DNA from: an uncultured Chloroflexota bacterium
Lineage (GTDB): Bacteria > Chloroflexota > Anaerolineae > Anaerolineales > Anaerolineaceae
NCBI GenBank assembly: GCA_902786265.1
Contig: CADACE010000029.1
Coordinates: 1 to 62,360, forward strand
Length of the DNA: 62,360 nt
Direction: 5' to 3'
Part shown: positions 1-7,839 of the stretch, one piece after another
Position numbering within the stretch: position 1 is the stretch's first letter
Layout: the number at the start of each line of letters is the position of its first letter
Translations under genes and position numbers: made by a program
Notes under the pieces: model-generated
Database searches by the model: none
Told to the model about the DNA's origin: nothing
Seen by the model: the letters and a program-made list of their open reading frames with translations, nothing else

Positions 1-1
1 G

Positions 2-1171
2 CTGGAGGTGGATGAGGCGCAGATGGTGGCGTCATCCAAGTTCGACCGGGAAGCGGCGCCGATGGCGGCCTCCACAAATGCGGTGCAGGTGTTTTACGGT
101 ACCGCCTGGGACGACCAGACGCTGCTTTACCGGGAAATGCAGCTTGCCCAGAAAGAGGCGGACGCGGACGGGCGGAAGCATGTCTTTATGACCACCGCCG
201 CGGAGGTCGGGAAGGAAGTGCCGGAATATGAAAGCTTTGTGCGCCGCCAGATCGAGCTGCTCGGGCGGGACCATCCGGCGATCCGAACACAGTTTTTCTG
301 TGAAGAGATCACCGACCTGACTTCCATGTTCACCGCGGAGCGCATCGAGAAGATGAAATGTGATCATGAACCGCTTTACGCCCCGGAACAGGACCGCTGC
401 TATGTGGTGCTGATCGACGTGGCGGGATCGGATGAAATCACCCCGGCAAGCAAAAAGGCCAACGGCTTTTCCGACCGGCGGGACGCCACGGTGGTGACCA
501 TCTGCGACGTTTCCCTGCCGGAAGGCAAAGAATACAACGCGAAGAATTTCGTCTGGAAGGTGGTCGCGCGGCGGCTTTACCGCAACCTGCGGGCGGAAAT
601 GTTGGAGGAGCGGGTCTGCCAGGACATCGATCACTGGCGCGCTTCCCATATCATCGTCGACCATTCCGGACTGGGTGCGATGCTGAGCGATATGCTGGTG
701 AGCAAATATAAGTCGAAGGTGATCCCGATCGACATCACCGGCGCCAATAAATCCAGGATGGCATGGGACTTCCTTGCGATGGTGGATACCGGACGCTGGC
801 AGGAACACAAGGGTGATGAGATCAACGTGCTGAAGTCCGGATTTGTGCCGGGCAGGGAGCCGTATGAGATCCTGAAGGAGCCGGAGCTGCTGCAGCAGAT
901 GTTCTTCCGCGAGCTGCGCGGGTGCCGCATGGAGCCGACAGGAAATCCCTCCAACGTCCGCTGGGGCGTGAAGGACGGCACGCGCGACCACGCCACAGGA
1001 CGGATCCTGCACGATGACCTGGTGATGTCCGCGGCGCTGGCGGTGTTTGAGAACGGAAACCTGCCGCTGCGTGTGCTCGACGAGGATGACGACGCGCATT
1101 ATGAAATGCTCGCCCGGATCGCCAGGCAGCGGGAAAGGGAACTGCTTTATGGAGGAAGCGGAGTCTGGTGA
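2..1171 (+). CDS. Phage-type terminase large subunit, C-terminal part (5' truncated by window edge)
   Basis: The reading frame is open to the window edge and begins LEVDEAQ, which fits the Walker B (DExx) box of the packaging ATPase, so the Walker A part lies outside the window. The remaining ~389 residues resemble the RNase H-like nuclease domain that cuts concatemeric phage DNA: candidate metal-binding acidic residues are D137 in LIDVAGSD, D218 in HIIVDHSG and D336/D337 in LHDDL (counted from the GTG at 8). The GTG at 8 is not the real start because the Walker B motif spans it. The gene is more GC-rich than its neighbours. No other phage gene follows; a structured repeat begins directly after the stop. 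It is the edge of a prophage, a remnant, or a gene-transfer-agent gene. The family is fairly sure; its functional state is unknown. Confidence 0.8.
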   Translation: MEVDEAQMVASSKFDREAAPMAASTNAVQVFYGTAWDDQTLLYREMQLAQKEADADGRKHVFMTTAAEVGKEVPEYESFVRRQIELLGRDHPAIRTQFFCEEITDLTSMFTAERIEKMKCDHEPLYAPEQDRCYVVLIDVAGSDEITPASKKANGFSDRRDATVVTICDVSLPEGKEYNAKNFVWKVVARRLYRNLRAEMLEERVCQDIDHWRASHIIVDHSGLGAMLSDMLVSKYKSKVIPIDITGANKSRMAWDFLAMVDTGRWQEHKGDEINVLKSGFVPGREPYEILKEPELLQQMFFRELRGCRMEPTGNPSNVRWGVKDGTRDHATGRILHDDLVMSAALAVFENGNLPLRVLDEDDDAHYEMLARIARQRERELLYGGSGVW

Positions 1172-1611
1172 TCGGTGGCCGGTGGTCGGTGATCAGTGAT
1201 CGGTGGTCGGTGGTGAAAGGAGTAGATTAAAGTGAAAGGTGAAAGGTGAAAAGGGAAAAATATGGTGATCAGTGATCGGTGGCCAGTGGTCGGTGGAAAA
1301 AGGTGAAGGTTAAGGTGAAAAGTGAAAGGAGTAGGTTAAAGTGAAAGGAGTAGGTTAAAGTGAAAGGAGTAAAGGGGCATGCACCAGGAACCAGTCGCCA
1401 GAAACCAGAGACCAGTCACCAGCTGCTGATTACCGGCCAATGATCACTGACCAACGAACACTGATCACCTGTCACCGGCCACTGATCACTGACCAACGGC
1501 CACTGATCACCCATCACCAACCACCAGCCACCCACCAGGAACCAGACACCAGCTACCAGCCACCGACTATCGATCACCGGTCACTAACTACCGACTGCTG
1601 CCTGCTGACCG
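1172..1611. repeat. Structured degenerate repeat island, vocabulary GTGATCAGTGATCGG
   Basis: This ~440-bp stretch between convergent genes holds no credible gene. Its left half (1172-1375) is G/A-rich on the + strand, with units such as GTGATCAGTGATCGGTGG and GTGAAAGGAGTAGGTTAAA. Its right half (1380-1611) is C-rich, with units such as CGGCCACTGATCACTGACC and CACCAGCCACC. The halves are imperfect reverse complements: 1264-1296 (GGTGATCAGTGATCGGTGGC) answers 1476-1512 (CGGCCACTGATCACTGACC). A transcript in either direction could fold into a very long irregular hairpin. Its vocabulary recurs at 60923-60956. Confidence 0.8.
1313..1375 (+). repeat. Tandem repeat, ~20-bp unit GTGAAAGGAGTAGGTTAAA
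   Basis: Three consecutive copies of GTGAAAGGAGTAGGTTAAA (the last ends GTAAAGG) lie within the larger island, and a fourth variant is at 1213-1232 (GTGAAAGGAGTAGATTAAA). Each unit contains a Shine-Dalgarno-like AAAGGAG, but no reading frame follows. Confidence 0.8.
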
Positions 1612-1612
1612 C

Positions 1613-1645
1613 AAAAAAACAGGCATGACCGAAATCATGCCTGTT
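1613..1645 (-). terminator. Rho-independent terminator of the 5'-nucleotidase gene
   Basis: A perfect 11-bp stem (AACAGGCATGA at 1618-1628 with TCATGCCTGTT at 1635-1645, 6-nt loop) is followed on the minus strand by seven T residues (1613-1619). It lies 29 bp past the nucleotidase stop codon. Confidence 0.92.
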
Positions 1646-1673
1646 CCAAAGTCATATCTGAATCGTGTTCAGC

Positions 1674-3317
1674 TTATTTAATGGTGATGCGTCCCTGCGG
1701 TTCAGCGTAGTCGCTGAGGTCACCGTTGAGATGGACAATGTAGTTGACGACGACCTGATAGTCCATAATTCCGGGATCCAGAACAACTTCATCGTCCTGG
1801 AACATGGTGGTACCATCGCCGCCATCACGCAGCATGTAGTCATGAGAAGCGAGGAGGTATTCAGCTTCGGGATCGATCGCGACCCATTCGCCGTCCTTTT
1901 CAACTTCCACATCAACCACACGACGCGGAGCATCTTCGATGAAGCCGAAGAACATACCATTCGCATCAGCAATCGCCGGGGATTCAATGGAGGTGTCAAT
2001 GGTATAGCGCAGACCAGCAACCTGGAGGAATCCGCCAAGTTCACCGGTTGCATTGCCGTCAACAGTCTTGTATTCAGCCTTGGTGTTGCGGGCAGTCCAT
2101 TCGAGCGCATCAAGGATCTGCTGACCGGTGGCTTTGACTGCATAGAGCTGGTTGCCGAACGGATGGCAGGCTTTGATGTCAGCGAAGGTCAGGTCGCCGG
2201 CAGCCATGTTGGCACGGATACCGCCGCCATTGGCGAAGGCAATATCGGCACCGGTAGCATAGCGATAGGCGTCAGCAACAAGGTCACCGAGGTTGGTTTC
2301 GCGGGAGCGGACCATGCGGATGCCGTCGGTATCGCTGATCCACAGGTCGACGTTCGATGAAGTCAATACCTGGTTGATGATATTTTCGTAGTCAGCGGTG
2401 ATTTCAGCTTCAACAGTATCGAATTTTTCACTGCGTGGCAGCGTGCCGTTGACGATGGTGGTGGTGATGACACCGGTATCAGCGATGTTCAGCACACCGA
2501 TATACTGCAGTTTCGTGCCGGTGGAGGACAATGGAATCAGATATCCTTCATCATTGGGAACCATCATTGACGGGATAACACTGTGGGAGTGGCCATCCAG
2601 ACAGGCATCGATACCATGGGTATGTTCAATAACATCGATGGAACGGTATGGATCTGTATCTTCTTTGAGACCCAGGTGTGCAAGAAGAATAACGTAATCG
2701 GCGCCTTCAGCCCGGGCTGCATCAACAGCATCCTGAACCTTTTTGTATAAAATAGCGCCGTTTTCGCCCTGACCGAAATCATAGACAAATTCTCCGTCTT
2801 CCTGGAAGAAGGCCGGAGTGGAGGTCGCAATGCTCAGCGGGGTCGTTACACCGACCAAACCGACTTTCGTTTCTCCGAAATCGTGGACGGCATAAGGAAG
2901 TAAAAAGTCAAGTTTATTCTCATTTTTACCGGTGTAACTGATATTTAAGGTGATATAGGGGAAATCAGCCTTCGCGGCAACTTCTGCGAACCTGTCCATA
3001 CCATAGTCAAATTCATGATTGCCGAGGATGGCGTAATCATAACCCGCGGCGTTCATTAAGTCGATGACCAATTCACCTTCGGAAACAGCGCCGATCACAT
3101 CACCCTGGATGGAGTCGCCATTGTCCACCAGCAATACATTGGGTGTTACTTGCTCGTAGAATTCCTTCATCGCTGCTACAGCACTGTAAGTGAGGTTATC
3201 TTCATAACCGCAGTGGACATCATTGGTATAGAGAATCACGATATCTTCAGCGTAAACACCGCAGAAAGAGGCAAGCAGAAGCATTGCCAGAACAACACAG
3301 ATCAAACTCTTCTTCAT
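1674..3317 (-). CDS. Secreted bifunctional metallophosphatase / 5'-nucleotidase (UshA family)
   Basis: A 547-residue protein with a signal peptide (MKKSLICVVLAMLLLASF.., probable SPase I cut after VYA; no lipobox). The N-terminal calcineurin-like metallophosphatase domain carries the dinuclear metal motifs in order: YTNDVHCG, DNGDSIQGD, GNHEFDYG, LAHLG and DGHSHS. The C-terminal nucleotide-binding domain shows NGGGIRANMAAGD and HPFGNQLY. The family hydrolyses extracellular nucleotides and sugar nucleotides for phosphate and nucleoside salvage. The frame extends upstream to 3365, but the ATG at 3317 is chosen because GGAG lies just before it and the signal peptide starts there. It is a single-gene unit ending in a strong terminator at 1613-1645. 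Confidence 0.93.
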   Translation of the reverse strand: MKKSLICVVLAMLLLASFCGVYAEDIVILYTNDVHCGYEDNLTYSAVAAMKEFYEQVTPNVLLVDNGDSIQGDVIGAVSEGELVIDLMNAAGYDYAILGNHEFDYGMDRFAEVAAKADFPYITLNISYTGKNENKLDFLLPYAVHDFGETKVGLVGVTTPLSIATSTPAFFQEDGEFVYDFGQGENGAILYKKVQDAVDAARAEGADYVILLAHLGLKEDTDPYRSIDVIEHTHGIDACLDGHSHSVIPSMMVPNDEGYLIPLSSTGTKLQYIGVLNIADTGVITTTIVNGTLPRSEKFDTVEAEITADYENIINQVLTSSNVDLWISDTDGIRMVRSRETNLGDLVADAYRYATGADIAFANGGGIRANMAAGDLTFADIKACHPFGNQLYAVKATGQQILDALEWTARNTKAEYKTVDGNATGELGGFLQVAGLRYTIDTSIESPAIADANGMFFGFIEDAPRRVVDVEVEKDGEWVAIDPEAEYLLASHDYMLRDGGDGTTMFQDDEVVLDPGIMDYQVVVNYIVHLNGDLSDYAEPQGRITIK

Positions 3318-3418
3318 ATAAACTCCTTTCGGTTTTTCTGGATTAATTATACCTAATTTTTCCATGATGAAAAGAGCAAAATCGTTTTAAATCGTAAAAC
3401 CGGGGAAGGAATGAGTTA

Positions 3419-3427
3419 TGCTAAAAT
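3419..3427 (+). promoter_or_regulatory. Extended -10 promoter of the TM2 gene
   Basis: TG-C-TAAAAT forms an extended -10 element about 40 bp before the start codon, with no convincing -35. The same TATGCTAAAAT string precedes the gene at 61100. Confidence 0.5.
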
Positions 3428-3466
3428 TATTATTGTTATCCCTAAATCAGGAAGGAGGATCGAAAA

Positions 3467-4075
3467 ATGAAATGTCCACATTGCGGAGCTGATGTAACAG
3501 GAAGGTTTTGTTCTTTCTGCGGTTCTGAACTGCCTCACCCGCAGGCGGATCTTCACGCTGCGCCAAACGCTGTGCACAACGAAACCGTGACCCATAACAT
3601 TACCAATAATTATTATTACGCACAGCCTCCTCAAACGCAGACGCAGATCGTCCCTCAGAACCATGTTCAGGTCGTTGAAGTTCCGAAATATATTTATGTT
3701 CAGCAGCCTGCCGGAACTGCTTACATTTCGGATAAAAACAAAGATACGGCATTTCTGTTATGCTGGTTTCTGGGCATTTTCGGAGGACACCTCTTTTATG
3801 TCAACCGTTGGGGAAAGGGCATTCTGTACTTATTTACCGGAGGGCTTTTCGGGTTCGGTACACTGTTTGACCTTATCAGTATCGCGAACAACAGCTTCAA
3901 AGATAATCTGGGTCTGCCGCTGAAGGGAAAGGCTGTATGGAGCCAAAGGATACTCGGGGTACAATTTCTGCTGGCAGGAGCCTGTGCCGCAAGCGGCAGC
4001 GACAGTTCCTCCGGCAGTCTGATTTTCCTCATTCTCGGTGCCGTTTTGATCCTGCTGTCGTTACGGAAAAAATGA
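3467..4075 (+). CDS. Zinc-ribbon and TM2 domain membrane protein
   Basis: A 202-residue protein. The N-terminus is a zinc ribbon with two CxxC pairs (CPHCGADVTGRFCSFCG). A low-complexity polar linker with NNYYYAQPPQTQTQ follows to about residue 90. Next comes a TM2 domain (about 88-150: two membrane helices flanking a short turn, FLGIFGGHLFYVNRWGKG), then two further hydrophobic segments and a basic end LRKK. An ideal AGGAGG lies 8 bp before the ATG. TM2 proteins are widespread but poorly defined; no specific role is claimed. It appears monocistronic, followed by the separate promoter of the epimerase gene. Confidence 0.85.
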   Translation: MKCPHCGADVTGRFCSFCGSELPHPQADLHAAPNAVHNETVTHNITNNYYYAQPPQTQTQIVPQNHVQVVEVPKYIYVQQPAGTAYISDKNKDTAFLLCWFLGIFGGHLFYVNRWGKGILYLFTGGLFGFGTLFDLISIANNSFKDNLGLPLKGKAVWSQRILGVQFLLAGACAASGSDSSSGSLIFLILGAVLILLSLRKK

Positions 4076-4111
4076 AAGACTGACATTTTATCATTCGACG
4101 CTATTTTAGGG

Positions 4112-4117
4112 TACAAT
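4112..4117 (+). promoter_or_regulatory. Putative -10 box (TACAAT) of the epimerase-gtrA-rsmD operon
   Basis: GGGTACAATAGA lies 37 bp upstream of the start at 4155, and GGAGG (4146-4150) serves as ribosome-binding site. No good -35 is visible. Confidence 0.4.
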
Positions 4118-4154
4118 AGATTCAACTTTAGGAGAATGATATCGGAGGACAAAT

Positions 4155-5117
4155 ATGCGGGTTCTAATCACAGGAGCGGCCGGTTTTCTCGGGTCACATT
4201 TATGCGAATTATTTCTGAGCAAAGGGCATCAGGTCATCGGGATGGATAACTTCATCACCGGGCATGCCCGGAATCTGGCACATCTGGCCGGCAATCCGGA
4301 TTTTTCTTTTATCCGTCATGATGTATCCGATTTTATCTTTGTCCCGGGACATGTGGACGCCGTGCTGCACTTTGCTTCACCGGCCAGTCCCAATCCCGCA
4401 TCCCCTTACGGATACACGAATCTTCCGATCCAGACCATGAAAGCGGGAGCTCTGGGAACACATAACGCTCTCGGCGTGGCCCGCGCAAATAAAGCCCGCT
4501 TCCTGCTTGCCTCCACCAGCGAGATCTACGGTGACCCGCAGGTCCATCCGCAGCGGGAAGATTATTGGGGACATGTAGACCCGAACGGGGAACGCTCGGT
4601 TTATGATGAAGCCAAGCGTTTTGCGGAGGCACTGACCATGGCGTATCACCGCTTCCACGGCGTTGAGACACGCATCGTCCGCATTTTCAACACCTACGGT
4701 CCCCGCATGGATCTCAACGACGGGCGTGTGGTGCCGAACTTTCTGAAGCAGGCGATCGATAAAAAGCCGCTGACCGTTTACGGCGACGGGCAGCAGACAC
4801 GTTCCTTCTGCTACGTCAGCGACCTGATCGACGGGATCTACCGTCTGCTGATGTCAGATGAGCATGATCCGGTGAACATCGGGAATCCGACGGAAAACAC
4901 GGTTATGGAACTGGCAGAGGAGATCAACCGCATCACAGAAAATCCCGCCGGGATCATCGTTAAGAAGGAACTGCGCCTCGGTCACGATCCGCAGCGAAGA
5001 CGTCCCGATATCACCCGGGCGAAGACCATTCTCGGCTGGGAGCCCAAAGTAAGCCTCGCGGAAGGGATCCGGAAGACACTGCCCTATTTCAAAGAGAGAA
5101 TGGCGCAGGATGAATAA
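4155..5117 (+). CDS. NAD-dependent epimerase/dehydratase, UDP-glucuronate decarboxylase-like (UXS)
   Basis: A 320-residue extended short-chain dehydrogenase. The NAD-binding Rossmann glycine motif is at the N-terminus ([10 protein letters not shown]), and the catalytic pair is YDEAKR (YxxxK) near residue 149, with an upstream Ser/Thr in STSEIYGDP. The sequence [17 protein letters not shown] and the region around [10 protein letters not shown] are typical of UDP-glucuronate decarboxylases, which make UDP-xylose; dTDP-glucose 4,6-dehydratase is less likely. It overlaps the next gene (gtrA) by 8 bp, which ties nucleotide-sugar supply to a membrane lipid-sugar factor. Substrate remains inferred. 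Confidence 0.88.
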   Translation: MRVLITGAAGFLGSHLCELFLSKGHQVIGMDNFITGHARNLAHLAGNPDFSFIRHDVSDFIFVPGHVDAVLHFASPASPNPASPYGYTNLPIQTMKAGALGTHNALGVARANKARFLLASTSEIYGDPQVHPQREDYWGHVDPNGERSVYDEAKRFAEALTMAYHRFHGVETRIVRIFNTYGPRMDLNDGRVVPNFLKQAIDKKPLTVYGDGQQTRSFCYVSDLIDGIYRLLMSDEHDPVNIGNPTENTVMELAEEINRITENPAGIIVKKELRLGHDPQRRRPDITRAKTILGWEPKVSLAEGIRKTLPYFKERMAQDE

Positions 5118-5568
5118 ATTCATCAAAAACCCGGCGGAACGCACCAGGTTTCTTAAATTCTGCGTTGTCGGCGTGATCGGTTTTGTCGTCGATTTCGGCG
5201 TTATGAACCTGCTGCTGCATTTCACCGGCAATGTGAGGCTTGCTTCCACTGTCTCATTTATTGCCGCGGTCATCAGCAATTTTCTCTGGAACCGGTATTG
5301 GACTTATCCGGATTCACGGGAAAAGCCCGTCGTGCAGCAGCTTGGACAGTTCTTTTTGATCAATGTCATCGGGCTTGGGATCCGGTATCTGTTGTTCCTC
5401 ACGATAGACCGGCCGATCATTTCGCTTGCAGAACGGATCCTGCCCGCAGATTTCTTCATAAGTCCTGACGTAGCCGGGCATAACATCACCATGGTTATCG
5501 CGGTCTTCATCGTCATGATGTGGAATTTCTTCGCCAACCGGCTCTGGACATATAATGATGTGAAATAG
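5110..5568 (+). CDS. GtrA family membrane protein
   Basis: A 152-residue protein with four predicted membrane helices and the family's opening, [23 protein letters not shown], split by a charged N-terminus. The motif [13 protein letters not shown] after helix 2 and FFANRLWTY near the C-terminus are typical of GtrA. The family is linked to movement or presentation of polyprenyl-phosphate sugars across the membrane during glycosylation of cell-wall polymers. The start overlaps the end of the epimerase gene, implying translational coupling. Confidence 0.9.
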   Translation: MNKFIKNPAERTRFLKFCVVGVIGFVVDFGVMNLLLHFTGNVRLASTVSFIAAVISNFLWNRYWTYPDSREKPVVQQLGQFFLINVIGLGIRYLLFLTIDRPIISLAERILPADFFISPDVAGHNITMVIAVFIVMMWNFFANRLWTYNDVK

Positions 5569-5587
5569 GAATTAGGGTTTAGGTCAT

Positions 5588-6151
5588 ATGGCAAATCCGA
5601 GAATTATTGCGGGAAGCAGAAAAGGTATGCGGCTGAATGCCGTACCGGGAGACAGCACCCGTCCGGTAACAGACCGGGTCAAAGAGGCTGTGTTCAATAT
5701 TATCGGTCCGGATATCGTGGACGCCTCCATGTTCGACCTTTTCGGGGGCACCGGGTCTGTCGGTTTAGAGGCGCTCAGCCGGGGGGCTTCCTATGTGCGC
5801 TTCAGCGACGCCAACCGCAATGCCTATAATACGCTGGTTTCCAATATTAAATTGACCCGCTTTGAAAAGCAGGCAAAGGCATATTTCGGCGATGTATTTA
5901 ACATCCTGCGCGGGATCCCGGACCGGGAATTTGAATATATTTATGTCGCGCCGCCTCAATATAAAGAGATGTGGAAACACATCATGGAGGTTCTGGACAA
6001 AAACGACGGCTGGCTGACCGATGACGGATGGATCATCGTCCAGATCCACCCGATCGAACGGGAAGATCTGGAACTGGAATGTTACGAATTGTTCGACGAG
6101 CGGAAATACGGCTCAACCACGCTGCTTTTCTATTGCCGGAAAGAGGCATAA
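5588..6151 (+). CDS. rsmD: RsmD-like 16S rRNA (guanine966-N2)-methyltransferase
   Basis: 187 residues, the usual RsmD length. Visible motifs are RIIAGSRKGMRL at the N-terminus, TRPVTDRVKEAVFN, and SAM motif I FDLFGGTGSVGLEALSRG. The catalytic [ND]PP[FY] motif appears as VAPPQY, so the acidic or amide first residue is replaced by A121. The SAM-binding part is otherwise intact. RsmD methylates G966 of 16S rRNA in the assembled 30S particle. It ends the operon and is followed by a short repeat and a hairpin. The identification is sure; catalytic competence with Ala in this motif is uncertain. Confidence 0.88.
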   Translation: MANPRIIAGSRKGMRLNAVPGDSTRPVTDRVKEAVFNIIGPDIVDASMFDLFGGTGSVGLEALSRGASYVRFSDANRNAYNTLVSNIKLTRFEKQAKAYFGDVFNILRGIPDREFEYIYVAPPQYKEMWKHIMEVLDKNDGWLTDDGWIIVQIHPIEREDLELECYELFDERKYGSTTLLFYCRKEA

Positions 6152-6240
6152 TCAGGGATCAGGGATTAGCGGCCAGGAGATGGATCGAAGTTTATTGCCG
6201 GAATAGGGATTCAGTATGTCTGAATTCTCAATTCCGGCGT
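6152..6240. repeat. Short intergenic repeat and nested hairpin between convergent genes
   Basis: After the rsmD stop there are degenerate copies of the GGGATTA vocabulary (CAGGGATCAGGGATTAGCGG). A nested hairpin follows: GCCGGAAT (6197-6204) pairs with ATTCCGGC (6231-6238), enclosing ATTCAG (6209-6214) with CTGAAT (6220-6225). There is no U-tract, but the position between two convergent stops suggests a bidirectional 3'-end structure. Confidence 0.6.
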
Positions 6241-6244
6241 GTTT

Positions 6245-6883
6245 CTAATCAAACTCTTTGCGAACCAGAATCGTGAAATCCCAGATCTTGTAGTCATGCA
6301 GCAGAGCCACATTGCGGGAAAAATGACGGCGGCAATAGTCAAAAATCCGGCAGGGGTCGGCATAATACAGGTCAGGCCGTTCCGCCATTCGATCCGCATC
6401 TGAGTAGGAAGTCAGAAAATTCACGGAAAACCCGCGGGAGGTTTTTTTGTTGAAGGTTTCCAGGTTATCTATTACGTAAGCGGTCCACTCTTCATAATCC
6501 GCTTCCATTTTGATGTTGAAGACCCCGGAAGCGACCAGATAGTCACACACAGGGATCTCATCAAGAGATGAATGGAGAGATATTTGATTGTCGCCGGCGT
6601 ATTTAGCCCGTCCGGCTGTGAGAGATTTTTCAACGATGTCATAACCGTAATAATGGGCAAAATTCAGTCCTGTTCGGCGGAACCACTCAGCCATGGCTCC
6701 GTATCCGCAGCCGAAATCAAGAACCGTGAACGGGGTCTGCGGCAGAATCACTTTCGCCAGCTGCTCAAAACGGGTTTCCTGGGCATAAGCGGAATTCCAA
6801 TCCACACCGGTGGCATCCTCTCCATGCTGCTCAAATCGCATCTGGAAATAATCTTTGATCGGAGTCAGGTCATTCATTTTCAT
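6245..6883 (-). CDS. Class I SAM-dependent methyltransferase of a glycosylation operon
   Basis: About 212 residues. SAM motif I is VLDFGCGYGAMAEWF, and the following acidic loop is YYGYDIVEKSL. The topology fits a small-molecule or sugar methyltransferase. It sits last in an operon after a polyprenyl-phosphate glycosyltransferase and a GT-C membrane protein. The start is ambiguous: the frame runs up to 6904, but ATGs at 6883 and 6877 directly overlap the end of the upstream gene (GAATGAAAATGAATGA), the usual coupled arrangement. The substrate is unknown; O-methylation of a surface glycan is an inference from context. Confidence 0.75.
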   Translation of the reverse strand: MKMNDLTPIKDYFQMRFEQHGEDATGVDWNSAYAQETRFEQLAKVILPQTPFTVLDFGCGYGAMAEWFRRTGLNFAHYYGYDIVEKSLTAGRAKYAGDNQISLHSSLDEIPVCDYLVASGVFNIKMEADYEEWTAYVIDNLETFNKKTSRGFSVNFLTSYSDADRMAERPDLYYADPCRIFDYCRRHFSRNVALLHDYKIWDFTILVRKEFD

Positions 6884-7835
6884 TCTCTTTCTGGTATCTG
6901 TCAACAGATTCCCGAATCACATATGGCGGCCGGTCACTGGCACGGTCATACACACGGGCCAGATATTCCCCGATAATGCCGAGCGTAAACAGCTGGACCC
7001 CGGCAAAAATCGAAATAATCGAGGCAAGGAAGGGGAACCCGGGCGTCGAGCCGAGCGAAAATGTTACGATGAGTACATATATCAGCACGGCAAACCCGAA
7101 CAGCATAAACAGGAACCCCAGCATGCTCGCAAACCGCAGAGGAGCCGTGCTGTAGCCGGTCAGAATCAGCAGGCTGGCTTTCACCAGTTTCGCGAAAGAA
7201 TAATTGGATTCGCCGATCTCCCGCTTGTCCTCTTCGACATAAACGTGGCTGAAGTTCTTCGTTCCCCAGGCAAGGAGGGGATCAATATAAACCTCAGGAC
7301 TGCGGTAGTCCGCAAACGCATTCCGCAAATACGTTTTAAATACACGAAACGCTCCGATTTCACGGATCGGAATTCCCATGATTTTTCCCAATATGATCTT
7401 GGTCATCTTCGAGCCAAGATTCCGCCACCAGGAATGCGGCATTTTTTTCGGGACTGCGTAAACAACATCATAGCCCTTTTCCAATTCACTGACAAGCAGC
7501 GGCAGCTGTTCCGGCGGATGCTGAAGGTCATCATCCATCGTAATGCAGATCTCATAGCGAGCGGCGCGGATGCCGCATAAGGTCGCATTGTGCTGGCCAT
7601 AATTACGGGCAAGGTGGATCACACGAACCGTATCCGGATTGGCAGTCTGGAGAGACTTGATCACGTTCCAGCTGTCATCAGGGCTGCAGTCATCAACCAA
7701 AATGATCTCATAGTCCGCGAACAGATCCGGCAGGACTTTCAGCAGTCTTTCGGTCAGCTGCGTAATTGTCTCAGCTCCGTTATAAACAGGTATGATAACG
7801 CTTGCACTCGGGTTTAAGTCTTTCTCATCCTTCAT
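6870..7835 (-). CDS. Family 2 glycosyltransferase, polyprenyl-phosphate sugar synthase type (DPM1/ArnC-like)
   Basis: A 321-residue protein. The N-terminal GT-A domain starts ASVIIPVYNGAETI and has DDCSPDDSW and the metal-binding DDDLQHPPE. The C-terminus holds two membrane helices (about 230-300), as in ArnC and GtrB enzymes that transfer a sugar from a nucleotide donor to undecaprenyl phosphate on the cytoplasmic face. Only 4 bp separate it from the upstream GT-C gene, and it overlaps the methyltransferase gene downstream. The lipid-linked sugar it makes is probably the donor for the neighbouring GT-C enzymes. Confidence 0.9.
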   Translation of the reverse strand: MKDEKDLNPSASVIIPVYNGAETITQLTERLLKVLPDLFADYEIILVDDCSPDDSWNVIKSLQTANPDTVRVIHLARNYGQHNATLCGIRAARYEICITMDDDLQHPPEQLPLLVSELEKGYDVVYAVPKKMPHSWWRNLGSKMTKIILGKIMGIPIREIGAFRVFKTYLRNAFADYRSPEVYIDPLLAWGTKNFSHVYVEEDKREIGESNYSFAKLVKASLLILTGYSTAPLRFASMLGFLFMLFGFAVLIYVLIVTFSLGSTPGFPFLASIISIFAGVQLFTLGIIGEYLARVYDRASDRPPYVIRESVDRYQKENENE

Positions 7836-7839
7836 AGCA

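Noticed and set aside
32..1099. Long (355-codon) open frame antisense to the terminase
   Set aside because: It is a by-product of high GC in the terminase codons, has no start signal or family resemblance, and the sense frame carries clear motifs.
1440..1628. 62-codon frame in the C-rich half of the repeat island
   Set aside because: Its codons merely read out the repeat words (THHQPPATHQE), there is no ribosome-binding site, and it runs into the terminator of the opposite gene.
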